From Frigoriflavimonas asaccharolytica (GTDB lineage Bacteria > Bacteroidota > Bacteroidia > Flavobacteriales > Weeksellaceae): 57,525 bases of DNA. This document shows positions 28,543 through 37,528 of the stretch, piece after piece (position 1 is the first letter of the stretch; each line of letters begins with the position of its first letter). The notes under the pieces are model-generated. The model was not told the DNA's origin and did no database searches. It worked only from the letters and a program-made list of their open reading frames with translations. The stretch spans positions 1 through 57,525 of the forward strand of contig NZ_JABSNO010000023.1 in the NCBI RefSeq assembly GCF_013294015.1. Direction: 5' to 3'. Made by a program: the position numbers and the translations under genes.

Positions 28543-29352
28543 CTAATTTGTTTTTGATTTAACCAGATTAAAATATTTAAAATATTCGTCCCATTCATAT
28601 ACATATTCACCGTTTTTTCCGTCTTCACATTTCTTAATTATATAAACATTACTATTATTTTCAAATTCTTGGTCTTCATTATTTGCGCATTTTAAAATTT
28701 TGGCTGGAACATCATATATTTGACCATTTCGCAGATCAAGCATTTTTCTTTGCCCTGTTCCATCAATATTTTCTGAATTAATTTCATAAAAATGGCAGAA
28801 ATTAATTTTTCCTTTAAAAAAACTCATTCCATTATTATTTTCATATGAACCTAAAAACTCAGAAATAGATTTAGGATTTTTTATAATAGCATAATTTGGT
28901 GAAATGAATAACTTTTTTGATTTCTTACCCAACCATATAAAATCAGCAACGTCACTTCCATATTTAATAGGAACAAATGGCGAAACTGACAAGGGTTCTG
29001 CATTTACTTCATCCACTGTGGGAATTTTAGTTGTAGTGTTGTTTATGTTCGATAGTATTTGTGAAACAGATTTAGTATAATTCGAATTTTTATTTCCGAA
29101 TTTGCTGATATATTTTGAAGCTTCTGCATTGGTTTTATCTTGCAGATTTTTCAAGAGAGAAAATCTGGAAATGATCTGCATGTAGGAAACTCTATAATCA
29201 TTTTGATCTGCTTCGCTCAAAATAGTAAGTGCAGTCTGATAATCTTCAGATTTAATATTATTTGCCGCACTTTGCACAATTTTGTCTGTTAAGGTTTGTG
29301 AAAAGGATGTAATGGAAATAATGAATATAGAAACTTGTAAAAATTTTCTCAT
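28543..29352 (-). CDS. Exported protein of unknown function, last gene of Srf-like operon
   Basis: I place the start at 29352, giving 269 residues. It begins MRKFLQVSIFIISITSFSQ, a good Bacteroidota signal peptide, whereas the longer open frame from 29481 would bury it and overlap the upstream gene. The mature part starts with a helical region ('DKIVQSAANNIKSEDYQTALTILSEADQNDYRVSYMQ') that resembles a tetratricopeptide-like pair. A beta-rich domain follows ('YGSDVADFIWLGKKSKKLFISPNYAII'). No enzymatic motif is visible. It lies 46 bp behind the preceding gene in the same direction. It probably acts in the periplasm together with the other exported members of the operon. Confidence 0.65.
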   Translation of the reverse strand: MRKFLQVSIFIISITSFSQTLTDKIVQSAANNIKSEDYQTALTILSEADQNDYRVSYMQIISRFSLLKNLQDKTNAEASKYISKFGNKNSNYTKSVSQILSNINNTTTKIPTVDEVNAEPLSVSPFVPIKYGSDVADFIWLGKKSKKLFISPNYAIIKNPKSISEFLGSYENNNGMSFFKGKINFCHFYEINSENIDGTGQRKMLDLRNGQIYDVPAKILKCANNEDQEFENNSNVYIIKKCEDGKNGEYVYEWDEYFKYFNLVKSKTN

Positions 29353-29398
29353 TAGAAATTTGTGTGAATTATGGATATTATTTTCTCTCAAACAACTA

Positions 29399-30247
29399 TT
29401 ATGTTGCTTCTTTTGTAATTTTTGTTTCGATATCTGTTGGAACTTTTTCAGCATCTTTTTTACATTCCGGAAGTTTATCATCAGTGTAATTTTTAGTATT
29501 ACTACTCATTTCTGTTATTACTTTTTGGAGGTAAGGAAATGGATACTCTTTTTTCATAGCTGCATATTTTGATGCGATTGCAGCATTATCAACTATATCT
29601 ATTGCTTTTAACCTATCAAGTTTTAGTTTTAATTCACAGCTCTTTCTTTTATATTCATCAATTTTATTTACTAAATTGTCCCTATCCAAAGCTAATGCAT
29701 CAAATCCGTTGACCTTTAATAAATTCAAACTTTCTTTGTATTTTTTTGCATCTTCATCAACATATTTTTCAGAGATAAAATCTTTATTTAGTTCATGTAG
29801 ATTTGAAAACACAATGTATTTTTCATTAAAATCGAATGCTAATTTCGCTAATTCATGTTCATCTTTTGTCTTGGTTTCATCATAAATAATATTAGCCAAA
29901 ACCACATTGTAATTCTCAAATTTATATACATCAGCAAATTTTTCTAAGCCTGTGATAGAAAAATATTTTGCATTATTCTTATATTTACTTTCAAAAATCT
30001 CGTTAAAAAAAACTCTATTATTGTCTGCAATTATTTTTTGAGTTTTTTTATCCGTTGTGTTTTTTGTATTGGGTTCTTTATTTTTGTCTTGGAGTATAGA
30101 TATCTCTTTAGTTAAAATTTTCAATTTATCATCTTTAGATACTATTTCACTTTTTAACTTATCATTCTCTTTTTTTAATTCTTCTTTGCTTTGAGCGAAA
30201 ATTGAATTTGCGCAAACTAAAAAAGTAATAAAATAATATTTGTTCAT
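29399..30247 (-). CDS. Exported coiled-coil protein, Srf-like operon
   Basis: The 282-residue product starts with a signal peptide (MNKYYFITFLVCANSIFAQ, cleavage near residue 19). A lysine/glutamate-rich coiled coil (about 20-60) follows and then a helical body with no recognisable domain. The C-terminus carries a short basic/acidic tail. It is expected in the periplasm, perhaps as a spacer or assembly rod. It follows the upstream membrane protein gene by 20 bp. No family recognised. Confidence 0.65.
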   Translation of the reverse strand: MNKYYFITFLVCANSIFAQSKEELKKENDKLKSEIVSKDDKLKILTKEISILQDKNKEPNTKNTTDKKTQKIIADNNRVFFNEIFESKYKNNAKYFSITGLEKFADVYKFENYNVVLANIIYDETKTKDEHELAKLAFDFNEKYIVFSNLHELNKDFISEKYVDEDAKKYKESLNLLKVNGFDALALDRDNLVNKIDEYKRKSCELKLKLDRLKAIDIVDNAAIASKYAAMKKEYPFPYLQKVITEMSSNTKNYTDDKLPECKKDAEKVPTDIETKITKEAT

Positions 30248-30267
30248 AGTTTTTTGTATTTAGTAAT

Positions 30268-30951
30268 TTACAAACTGTCTATCGCCATTTGATAATCAAC
30301 ATACTCTTGATAATATTTTTTAATTTCTGCTAAAGAGGAAGATCTTACATTCTGCACAGATTTTCGTTTTTTTAAACTCGGATTTCTTGCTGGTAAATCA
30401 TTAAGTTCAGAACTTAAAGCAGTATATTTTCCTTTATTAAAATAATCAAAGGAACGAGATGTAAATTTATGTACTTCAACTGGTAGAATTTTAGTATAAT
30501 AATTGATCTCGTTAATTTTTGCTTGTATCCCTTTTAATTCGTTTTGCCCTTTACCCAAAATCTTTAAATGTTGTATTAGTGGTTGCATCGCATTTTCATT
30601 TATAGGATCTGCTGCGAAATACTTATTAATTTTTTGCAGAGTAAGATTTGTATATTTTTGTTCTAACTCATTTTCTAGATTCGTTTTCCAAACCTGTGTT
30701 ATTGTTTTTTGCTCGAGGGAACTGTTTATTTCTGTTCTCAAACTATTATATATTGCAGGTGAAACATTACCAATATTTAAAGCATCTACTTTTGCCTGAA
30801 GATCTTTGTTATTAGAAACTGATTTTTCTGTGCCAGTTTGTGAACCGCTGCTTTTTGCGCCACCGCCGGACAAAAAGACAACAATTGCTACCACTATTCC
30901 TACTGCGATTGTACCGCCCATGAAATAAAATATTCTATTTTTATCGTTCAT
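30268..30951 (-). CDS. Single-pass membrane protein, Srf-like operon
   Basis: A 227-residue protein with a short cytoplasmic N-terminus, one transmembrane helix (about residues 9-29, 'YFMGGTIAVGIVVAIVVFLSGGG') and a low-complexity Gly/Ser linker. A helical extracytoplasmic domain makes up the rest. There is no signal cleavage site, so it stays anchored. Its start overlaps the stop of the preceding gene by one base. No catalytic motif or known family is visible. It is one of at least five membrane-embedded or tethered products of the operon. Confidence 0.65.
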   Translation of the reverse strand: MNDKNRIFYFMGGTIAVGIVVAIVVFLSGGGAKSSGSQTGTEKSVSNNKDLQAKVDALNIGNVSPAIYNSLRTEINSSLEQKTITQVWKTNLENELEQKYTNLTLQKINKYFAADPINENAMQPLIQHLKILGKGQNELKGIQAKINEINYYTKILPVEVHKFTSRSFDYFNKGKYTALSSELNDLPARNPSLKKRKSVQNVRSSSLAEIKKYYQEYVDYQMAIDSL

Positions 30952-32471
30952 TATTTATTTGGTTTACTGTCAACATTAATCTTTGGTTCATCGGTTTTAC
31001 TTTTACTACCATTTTTTTCATTCGCAGTTTTAATGCTAGACTTTGCCGCGGATTTTGGTGTAGGGTTCGGCTTTTCAGCTGTAACAGGTTTTGGTGAATT
31101 TTTCGTCGAGTTCTTTCCTACTTTTGTTGGTTCAGGTGATTTGGTATTATTTGAAGCATTATTTTGCTCTACTGATGGTCCACTTTCTACATTCCCATTA
31201 TTTAAATTGTCACTTGTTTCTGTTAAATTATTATATGAAATAGTTTTACCTGAAATTTTTTCTAGTGCATTTTTAATTTTCGAAATATCTAAACCTTTCG
31301 CTTTCGCAATTTCTCCCAATTTATTTTCATCAAAATTTTCAAATTTACCAGAACCATCATCCAACTGCCAATTTTGAGTTTTAGAATCAAATTTAAATTT
31401 AGTTCTTCCAAAATTTTCAATTTTTTCACCGCTAAATACTAAATCACCCAGTTGTCCTTCAATTGTGAAATATAAAGGTTCTTTGTGTTCTAATGTGGTT
31501 TTTTCACTTATTAATTTCTCAATATCATTAGACATAAAATAATTGGTAAGAGCCCAACTAACGGCGCTTCCAAAAGCCAAAGCAACAGCTCCACTTATTA
31601 GTAATTCTTTCAAAGAAAAATCAGAATTTTTTTTATGACTGTTTTCTGTCTCTCTAATAACAACTGGTTTTGGTTTTGGGATGGGTTTAGAAATATTTAA
31701 TGTAGTTCCATCAAATGGTTTTTCTTTTTTACTTTCATAATCTTTGTATGTGATCTTATCAGATTTTAAAGCAAAAAAACTAAAATTTGGACTACTAGGA
31801 AATCGAAGATTTTCATCATTAATTTTAAGTTCGCTTAAATAACGATCAGGATTACTCACACTAACCTTTTTGAAATGAGAAGAAATAATTTCAAAAGATT
31901 TAAAACCCGATTGCTGAATAATTTCATCACTCTTTGATTGATCTTTTGCAAACAAGTATAGTTTTTTGATGAGGTATGCGGAATCTTCATTCATAATATC
32001 ATCTACATTCTCCGACATATTATATTTTAAATAATATGAATCGTTTTTTTTGCTGCCGATTAAAACTGATTTGTCTAGAAGATAATTAGCACTTATAATC
32101 CCAGCCAATATCTGAGAATAATCTAAATTTACAAGATTTTTTTGACTTACATAATGCTCATATCGTTCTTTTATACTTGTAAAAACCTCATCTAAATTTA
32201 CTAAGATCTTTTCAGTTGAAATTAATATTCTAATCGCATAATATCCCGCTCTTCCAGCATTATCTACTATATTGCTGTTTATATAGGAATAAATCCTGTA
32301 TTTATTTTGATTTTCCACAGTATAGATTATAGAAGAATTAGCTAACTGTGCAGCATTTTGTTCATCACTAAACATGTTTTCTATATCATTACTATTCAGA
32401 TTAAGATCAGCTGATTTAAATTCCGTTTTTAAACCATTGAAAGTACGCTGTATTATTATATTTATTTTCAT
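30951..32471 (-). CDS. Membrane protein, possible GTPase-associated adaptor, Srf-like operon
   Basis: A 506-residue protein. The N-terminal 280 residues form a soluble domain that begins KINIIIQRTFNGLKTEF and contains 'YSYINSNIVDNAGRAGYYAIRILISTE'. That segment resembles the 'RxGYxxxxLI' core of GTPase-associated adaptor (GAP1-like) domains, but this is only a weak likeness. A single transmembrane helix lies at about 288-312. The remainder is a long Ser/Thr/Pro/Lys-rich tail that is probably disordered. The gene directly follows the second GTPase gene by 9 bp, which fits an adaptor role. Domain name uncertain. Confidence 0.6.
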   Translation of the reverse strand: MKINIIIQRTFNGLKTEFKSADLNLNSNDIENMFSDEQNAAQLANSSIIYTVENQNKYRIYSYINSNIVDNAGRAGYYAIRILISTEKILVNLDEVFTSIKERYEHYVSQKNLVNLDYSQILAGIISANYLLDKSVLIGSKKNDSYYLKYNMSENVDDIMNEDSAYLIKKLYLFAKDQSKSDEIIQQSGFKSFEIISSHFKKVSVSNPDRYLSELKINDENLRFPSSPNFSFFALKSDKITYKDYESKKEKPFDGTTLNISKPIPKPKPVVIRETENSHKKNSDFSLKELLISGAVALAFGSAVSWALTNYFMSNDIEKLISEKTTLEHKEPLYFTIEGQLGDLVFSGEKIENFGRTKFKFDSKTQNWQLDDGSGKFENFDENKLGEIAKAKGLDISKIKNALEKISGKTISYNNLTETSDNLNNGNVESGPSVEQNNASNNTKSPEPTKVGKNSTKNSPKPVTAEKPNPTPKSAAKSSIKTANEKNGSKSKTDEPKINVDSKPNK

Positions 32472-32480
32472 TTTTTTTAT

Positions 32481-33857
32481 TTAAAATAATTTTTTCCAAA
32501 ATTTACCACCTTTTACTACAAAGCTGTCTGCCATCAAATTATCTGCTAAAATTTCCGAATAAGAGGGTTCAAATCTCTCTAAAATTTCTGAGTAAATAAC
32601 ATCACCAATCGAGTAAGGTAAAATTTTTATTTTAATTTTATTTTTTGTTCGGTCCCTCGCTTCTTTACAATTGTTAATTAATGATTTAAATTCATCTTCT
32701 AAATATTTTTGTGCGGTTTCAACATCGCTTTCAGTTCCTACTTTGTGAGTTTCTCGGATTATATCAAATTTATTTAGTGCTAAATATATAGCGTCCGTAT
32801 TTTCTAATATTCCATTATCTTTAAACATGTTCAGAATATTAGTATAAGCAAGACTTTGATTTAAAGCATCATGCATGTCTGCTTCATGTCGATTTTCATG
32901 CGCATGAACATCAATTACGAAAATCAGGATTTTCTTATTTTTATTTTTTATATAATTAATGAAAGGTCTAATAAAATCTCTCTTTTCAGTTCCAGTCGTA
33001 TTATTTTTATTTTCATTTCCAAAACCGTCATCGCTTATTCGTTGGTAATTTTCACCTGGGACTTCTACTAGATTGAAGGGATGATTATAACCCTCTTTGT
33101 CTTTTAATGAAACTGCTAAATAATTATAAGAACCAAGTGCAGTTCTTGTCGGCAATACGCCTCGGTCTATATCGGAAATTAAATCATTTTGATATTTTGT
33201 TCCTGCACTATTATACGTATCTGGCATCAAAAATCCGTCGCGATGCATCTTGTTAAGCATACCCCCTAACATTGTTGACTTTCCTGCTTTTGGTACACCT
33301 ACAAAATATAAATCAGTTCTACCTTCCTGCATCGGTGGCAGATCCTCAATATTTTTTATTAAAGTAACTCTATGTTCACTTGTATAATATCTAATGGAAT
33401 TTAGAACTTTCTTGCTAATTTCTAGATTTATAAGGTCATCGAAAGTGAAAACATTTTGATTAAGCGATGATGAAATCCTTTGCATGGTAATTTGACCTGA
33501 AACAATGTCTTTCAGCGCTGACTCCTTTAATGACAGTGGTTTTTCAATAGAAATGCGAACATTTGGATTATTAGTAGGATTAGGTATGTCTTGACTCTTT
33601 GGTCCACCAAAAATGACTGGTTTATCTGGGTCAAATACTATGATATCCGGAATAAGATCCGGATTTGGTTCCTCATGAACATTTTCCCTACTCGCTTTTC
33701 GTTTTTTTAGTTCATTTACTTTAGAAATTTCTAAATTATACTGTTGAAATTCTTCAATGGTTATGTAATTTTTAATTACCATTCCATCTAAATCATCTAT
33801 TTCTATTGTATTACTGTGGCATTCATTTAATATATGCTGCTTCTGATGTCTTTCCAT
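32481..33857 (-). CDS. TRAFAC-like GTPase (double-GTPase-type), Srf-like operon
   Basis: This 458-residue protein carries P-loop 'VGVPKAGKST' (186-195), a G3-like 'VEVPGE' (264-269) in place of DxxG, and G4 'LNKFD' (361-365). The 'VPGE' variant after the first switch is the form seen in the conflict-system 'double-GTPase' proteins. Only one G domain is visible here. The N-terminal 160 residues contain a helical, proline-rich linker without known motifs. No membrane segment is present. Together with the SrfC-like protein it gives the operon two P-loop NTPases. Confidence 0.75.
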   Translation of the reverse strand: MERHQKQHILNECHSNTIEIDDLDGMVIKNYITIEEFQQYNLEISKVNELKKRKASRENVHEEPNPDLIPDIIVFDPDKPVIFGGPKSQDIPNPTNNPNVRISIEKPLSLKESALKDIVSGQITMQRISSSLNQNVFTFDDLINLEISKKVLNSIRYYTSEHRVTLIKNIEDLPPMQEGRTDLYFVGVPKAGKSTMLGGMLNKMHRDGFLMPDTYNSAGTKYQNDLISDIDRGVLPTRTALGSYNYLAVSLKDKEGYNHPFNLVEVPGENYQRISDDGFGNENKNNTTGTEKRDFIRPFINYIKNKNKKILIFVIDVHAHENRHEADMHDALNQSLAYTNILNMFKDNGILENTDAIYLALNKFDIIRETHKVGTESDVETAQKYLEDEFKSLINNCKEARDRTKNKIKIKILPYSIGDVIYSEILERFEPSYSEILADNLMADSFVVKGGKFWKKLF

Positions 33858-33869
33858 AATATCTTTAAT

Positions 33870-34862
33870 TTATATTTCTATTGTTCCATTTGTTTTCAAC
33901 TCGCCATTTTTTTTTCCATCGCCATCATTACTCCCCGATTTTGGTTTAACATAAACCCGAATTTTGTGTGTGAAAAACGGTATCAATATAAATAAATGCG
34001 TTATCAATACTAAAAGAGCAGGTATTAGATAATTTGGGCTGTAAATTTTGTTGAGCTCTAAAGGATTATTCAGTGGTAATTGATGATTATCCACAGATAA
34101 TAAAATCGGATTATTATTTAGCGGCAACATTTTAATTTTTTCATTTACCTTCTCATAACTATCTTCTACATATTTGTTTAAGTTTTTATAAGAGCTACTT
34201 AGTGACATCCTATCCCAATTTTCAAATGTAGATTTGTACTTTACACTGCCTTTTATTATCTCAGCAATATATTTATTACTAGCTTCTATTTTCAGACGAT
34301 ACGGCTGTAGTTTAGAGTCTACAAGAGAAGACACATCTATAAATTGTGGTGCTGCCAAAACTTGCGCATCAATTTTATAAGGCTCTAAACTAAGTTCATT
34401 TCTTAATTGATTACTTTTGCTTGCTTTATAAGATTTTAATTTACCTACAAGTTCGCCCTCATAATTCAATATATCTTCGTCAGATCTTTTGCTATAAATT
34501 TCACCTAACATAGAAACTTTTTCAATCTTTTGTTCTGCTTCCTGCTGTATTTGTGCTTTCGCATTCATTTCAATATTTAAAAAATGAGACATTAATATAA
34601 AGCTCACAAATCCAAATAAAAGAAATACAAAAAAGAAAAGAGATGAAGGAACTAAGTAAGAATTATTCGCCATGTATTCTTTATTTTTTTTCAGCATTTG
34701 TACGATGAAATAGTAGCAAATAACAATAAAAAGGCTAATCAATAAACTGACGGGAAAATTTCCCCCTGTAATGTATAAAAGTCCCATCATGTTTCCCAAC
34801 ATCAAAACGAGGAGGAAAATGGAGGATACTAAATCCACGAATAAAAAGTTGTCTTGTTTCAT
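33870..34862 (-). CDS. Polytopic membrane protein, Srf-like operon
   Basis: A 330-residue protein with three transmembrane helices in the first 95 residues and a fourth near the C-terminus (about 280-300, 'LIPALLVLITHLFILIPFF'). Between them lies a helical soluble domain of about 180 residues, rich in Lys and Glu, that is probably extracytoplasmic or cytoplasmic depending on topology. It could be the membrane scaffold or channel of the system. It follows the subtilase by 1 bp. No family recognised. Confidence 0.65.
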   Translation of the reverse strand: MKQDNFLFVDLVSSIFLLVLMLGNMMGLLYITGGNFPVSLLISLFIVICYYFIVQMLKKNKEYMANNSYLVPSSLFFFVFLLFGFVSFILMSHFLNIEMNAKAQIQQEAEQKIEKVSMLGEIYSKRSDEDILNYEGELVGKLKSYKASKSNQLRNELSLEPYKIDAQVLAAPQFIDVSSLVDSKLQPYRLKIEASNKYIAEIIKGSVKYKSTFENWDRMSLSSSYKNLNKYVEDSYEKVNEKIKMLPLNNNPILLSVDNHQLPLNNPLELNKIYSPNYLIPALLVLITHLFILIPFFTHKIRVYVKPKSGSNDGDGKKNGELKTNGTIEI

Positions 34863-34863
34863 A

Positions 34864-36183
34864 TTAGTTTAAAGTTTTATATTTTAATATTGGTAAATTA
34901 TTAACTAATTCAGTGTTTTTGTGAAGTAATGCAAAAATTTCTGCATTGCTTCTTTTTTTATTTTGTGATTTTAAGAGCGCAACAAAACCTGTTATTATCG
35001 GCGCAGCCATACTTGTACCCTCTAACATTTCAAACTTATTACCTGGCTTTGCTCCCAAAATATCTTTTCCAGGTGCAAATATTGTAGTATAGGAACCATA
35101 ATTTGAAAAACTGGTTCTCTGCAAATTCTGGTCTATAGCTCCGACTTTTATCGTTTTGGGTGACCGTTGAAAAGGATCCACCCCTGTTAACATTGCACTA
35201 TTTCCAGCAGCAAGAACGCAAATTGTATTGTTTTTTTCAGCGTAGGTAAAAACTTCATTCCAAAAAGACTCTTCGTCTTTAGCACCAAATTCCATATAAT
35301 TTTGCTGTTCTTCAACCGAAATTTTATTTAAACTTTGAAGTCCCAAAGAAAGGTTGATGACATCTGCTTTATTTTTTATCGCATATAGAATTCCTTTGAT
35401 GATATAAGTAGTTGTCATATATCCATTATCATCTTCAATTTTTATCGGCATTATTTTGGCTGTTTGACAAATCCCATGGAAATTAGCTTCCGATACCTGA
35501 TTTCCTGCGGCAATTGAAGCGACATGAGTGCCATGATTTTCAGGTCTTGGTTGAACGTTTTCACTTTTATCTATAACGTTGTATGGCAAATATGTTCTAC
35601 CGATTAAAGCCGGATGATAAATATCAAATCCATTATCAATTATGGCGATAGTAATATCAGAAGCATCTATATTTGCTACTGATCCACTTAAGTTAGTCTC
35701 TCTTAAAAACCACTCAAAATCAGGTTTCGAATTTGTTTCATTGCTTGAAAAAAGACTCTCATCCCAAACTAAAAGTTCAAAAGGACTCATCTTTTCCTTT
35801 ATTTCATTTTTAAAAGCGATTCTTTGATCATCAGGAACTTCAATTTGTATAAAGTTTAAGGTACTATCAGCATAGATAATCTGATAATCAGATTGTTTAT
35901 AGCTTTTATGAAATTCTGAAATAAAATCTTTCGTCTTTGAAAGCGTATCTTTTACTGCGATATTCACAATATTGGAAATAACTTTTCTATTATTTTCCTT
36001 GTCAACTATTATTTTATCAGGATCAATCGGCCGAAATTCATAAATTGATTCGTTATAATTCCCAGCAGTATTTACTTGAATTAAACTTGAATTAAAATCT
36101 CTTAATAAAAGCCACCAAAAAATAGTGCTTAATAAAAAAGCAAGGAACAAGATGACGAAATAGTAAGTAGGATATCTATTCAT
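34864..36183 (-). CDS. Membrane-anchored subtilisin-like (S8) serine protease
   Basis: This 439-residue protein has an uncleaved N-terminal transmembrane anchor (about residues 8-27) and a propeptide-like segment (about 80-140). A full S8 catalytic domain follows: D183 ('IIDNGFD'), H217 ('NHGTHVA'), oxyanion N328 ('AAGN') and S391 ('GTSMAAP'). All catalytic residues are intact. The anchor topology places the protease outside the inner membrane, in the periplasm. An S8 protease inside a SrfB/SrfC-type operon suggests a regulated effector or processing step. Activation through neighbouring NTPases is inference. Confidence 0.9.
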   Translation of the reverse strand: MNRYPTYYFVILFLAFLLSTIFWWLLLRDFNSSLIQVNTAGNYNESIYEFRPIDPDKIIVDKENNRKVISNIVNIAVKDTLSKTKDFISEFHKSYKQSDYQIIYADSTLNFIQIEVPDDQRIAFKNEIKEKMSPFELLVWDESLFSSNETNSKPDFEWFLRETNLSGSVANIDASDITIAIIDNGFDIYHPALIGRTYLPYNVIDKSENVQPRPENHGTHVASIAAGNQVSEANFHGICQTAKIMPIKIEDDNGYMTTTYIIKGILYAIKNKADVINLSLGLQSLNKISVEEQQNYMEFGAKDEESFWNEVFTYAEKNNTICVLAAGNSAMLTGVDPFQRSPKTIKVGAIDQNLQRTSFSNYGSYTTIFAPGKDILGAKPGNKFEMLEGTSMAAPIITGFVALLKSQNKKRSNAEIFALLHKNTELVNNLPILKYKTLN

Positions 36184-36190
36184 TTTAAAT

Positions 36191-36742
36191 TTATTGGGGA
36201 CAATTTACTCTGTACTCCCAAGAAGTTTTGGCTGTAGGAGCAGAAACCTCTACAGTGCAGAACTCTGGTTTACCCTGCTCTGCATTGTATTGCCAATTCA
36301 TTTCCCCTCCATGGGAAACTAAGCCATCAGATGAAGCAACTAGTTGCCCATCATAATATACTTTGAATTCGTCAGGAATATTATTAGCATCAAACTCCAC
36401 AAGAATATTTCCCGCCTGTTTACCAAGACTGTGATTTGTTGTGGTTGTACCTTGTCCGCCCGAATTTACGGTGGCATTACATTCAATAATTTGCTCAGGT
36501 GGTAGTTCAGCAACAATTGAATCATTTTGACATTCCTGTAAATCTGAAATTAATGACTTATTTTTATTCCGAAGATCATTAATCTCGGAGACTAAAGCAT
36601 TATTTTTACTTTTCAAGTCATTAACTTCTCTAACACAGTTATCTGGTTGCCATTGCAATGCATAAATTAGCCACCCCAAAAGGATAAAAAACACGAGGTA
36701 AAACAGCCACCAATTTCGGTAAAAAAAATTTTCTTTCATCAT
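36191..36742 (-). CDS. Membrane-anchored protein with coiled coil and beta domain, possible SrfA C-terminal part
   Basis: A 183-residue protein with a transmembrane helix (about residues 12-28, 'FYLVFFILLGWLIYAL'). A coiled coil ('DLKSKNNALVSEINDLRNKNKSLISDLQE') follows, then a beta domain. That domain shows 'ILVEFDANNIPDEFKVYYDGQLVASS...GEMNWQY...SWEYRVNCP'. The 'IPDxFxVYYDG' and terminal 'WxYxxxCP' pattern is typical of a beta-sandwich found in exported proteins. Together with the upstream 249-residue protein it may be a split counterpart of SrfA, but that is inference. It is placed 7 bp from the subtilase gene. Confidence 0.6.
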   Translation of the reverse strand: MMKENFFYRNWWLFYLVFFILLGWLIYALQWQPDNCVREVNDLKSKNNALVSEINDLRNKNKSLISDLQECQNDSIVAELPPEQIIECNATVNSGGQGTTTTNHSLGKQAGNILVEFDANNIPDEFKVYYDGQLVASSDGLVSHGGEMNWQYNAEQGKPEFCTVEVSAPTAKTSWEYRVNCPQ

Positions 36743-36771
36743 AAAATATTATGGGTAATTTCCTATTGTAA

Positions 36772-37521
36772 TTAAAATGTTTTAATTAGATAAATCAGAG
36801 CGATTATTGCAAGTATTATTACCAATAACCACCAATATTTAGCAGCAAACTCTTTTAAAAATTCTAAAAAACCAAGTTTTTCTTTTTCTACGTCAAATAG
36901 GTCGTTATCTTCTTCTTGAATAACTACATTTTCTTCTTCTACTAATTCTTCTTCTGCTTCTTCTTCCAGTGGTTCTATCGGTAAATTAACCTCTTTATCG
37001 ATTGCAGTATCTTCCGTTTCAATGGCAATATCTTGAGGCTCATTAAAAATTCCTTCACTTGTTGGTTCAATAGGTTTAATAGATTCCCTTAAAACAGGTC
37101 TATGATTATCATTATTTTCAAATTTCCACCCCCATATGATACAGATATCCTTACCGTTAGTAAATATCAAATTATCTTCTTGATTAAAAACTTTGCGCAG
37201 AAGTTCAATCCAATTCTTCGCATCAGAATCCGGATTACCTGAAAGAGCTTCCAATTCTTTATCAAGAAGTGCTCTGAACGACCAATATTCTTGTAAAGCA
37301 AATTGGCGACTTGCAGCATTTTCTAGCTGTAAATTATCGAAAATTGAAAACCACTCTACATCGTAATTTCTCTTTATAGGCTTGGCCAAAATATTTTTAA
37401 AATTTCCGCCTAATCTCGATTTTATAAAATTATGAACCCGATCATAGTGTGCAAACAAGTAACTGTTATCATGTGATAACGGAACATATTGATCTGTTGA
37501 TATTTGGTAAAATAAATTCAT
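36772..37521 (-). CDS. Tail-anchored membrane protein, possible SrfA-like N-terminal part
   Basis: A 249-residue protein with a soluble domain (about residues 1-140) containing 'NILAKPIKRNYDVEWFSIF', 'RQFALQEYWSFRALLDKELEAL' and 'ICIIWGWKF'. An acidic linker of glutamates (about 150-215) follows, then a C-terminal transmembrane helix (about 229-247, 'WWLLVIILAIIALIYLI'). I recall a comparable pattern ('...WY...', '..FWGF') in SrfA-type proteins, where it precedes a membrane segment. The position directly behind the SrfC-like gene also fits, and the assignment is tentative. Confidence 0.55.
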   Translation of the reverse strand: MNLFYQISTDQYVPLSHDNSYLFAHYDRVHNFIKSRLGGNFKNILAKPIKRNYDVEWFSIFDNLQLENAASRQFALQEYWSFRALLDKELEALSGNPDSDAKNWIELLRKVFNQEDNLIFTNGKDICIIWGWKFENNDNHRPVLRESIKPIEPTSEGIFNEPQDIAIETEDTAIDKEVNLPIEPLEEEAEEELVEEENVVIQEEDNDLFDVEKEKLGFLEFLKEFAAKYWWLLVIILAIIALIYLIKTF

Positions 37522-37528
37522 TGATAGA

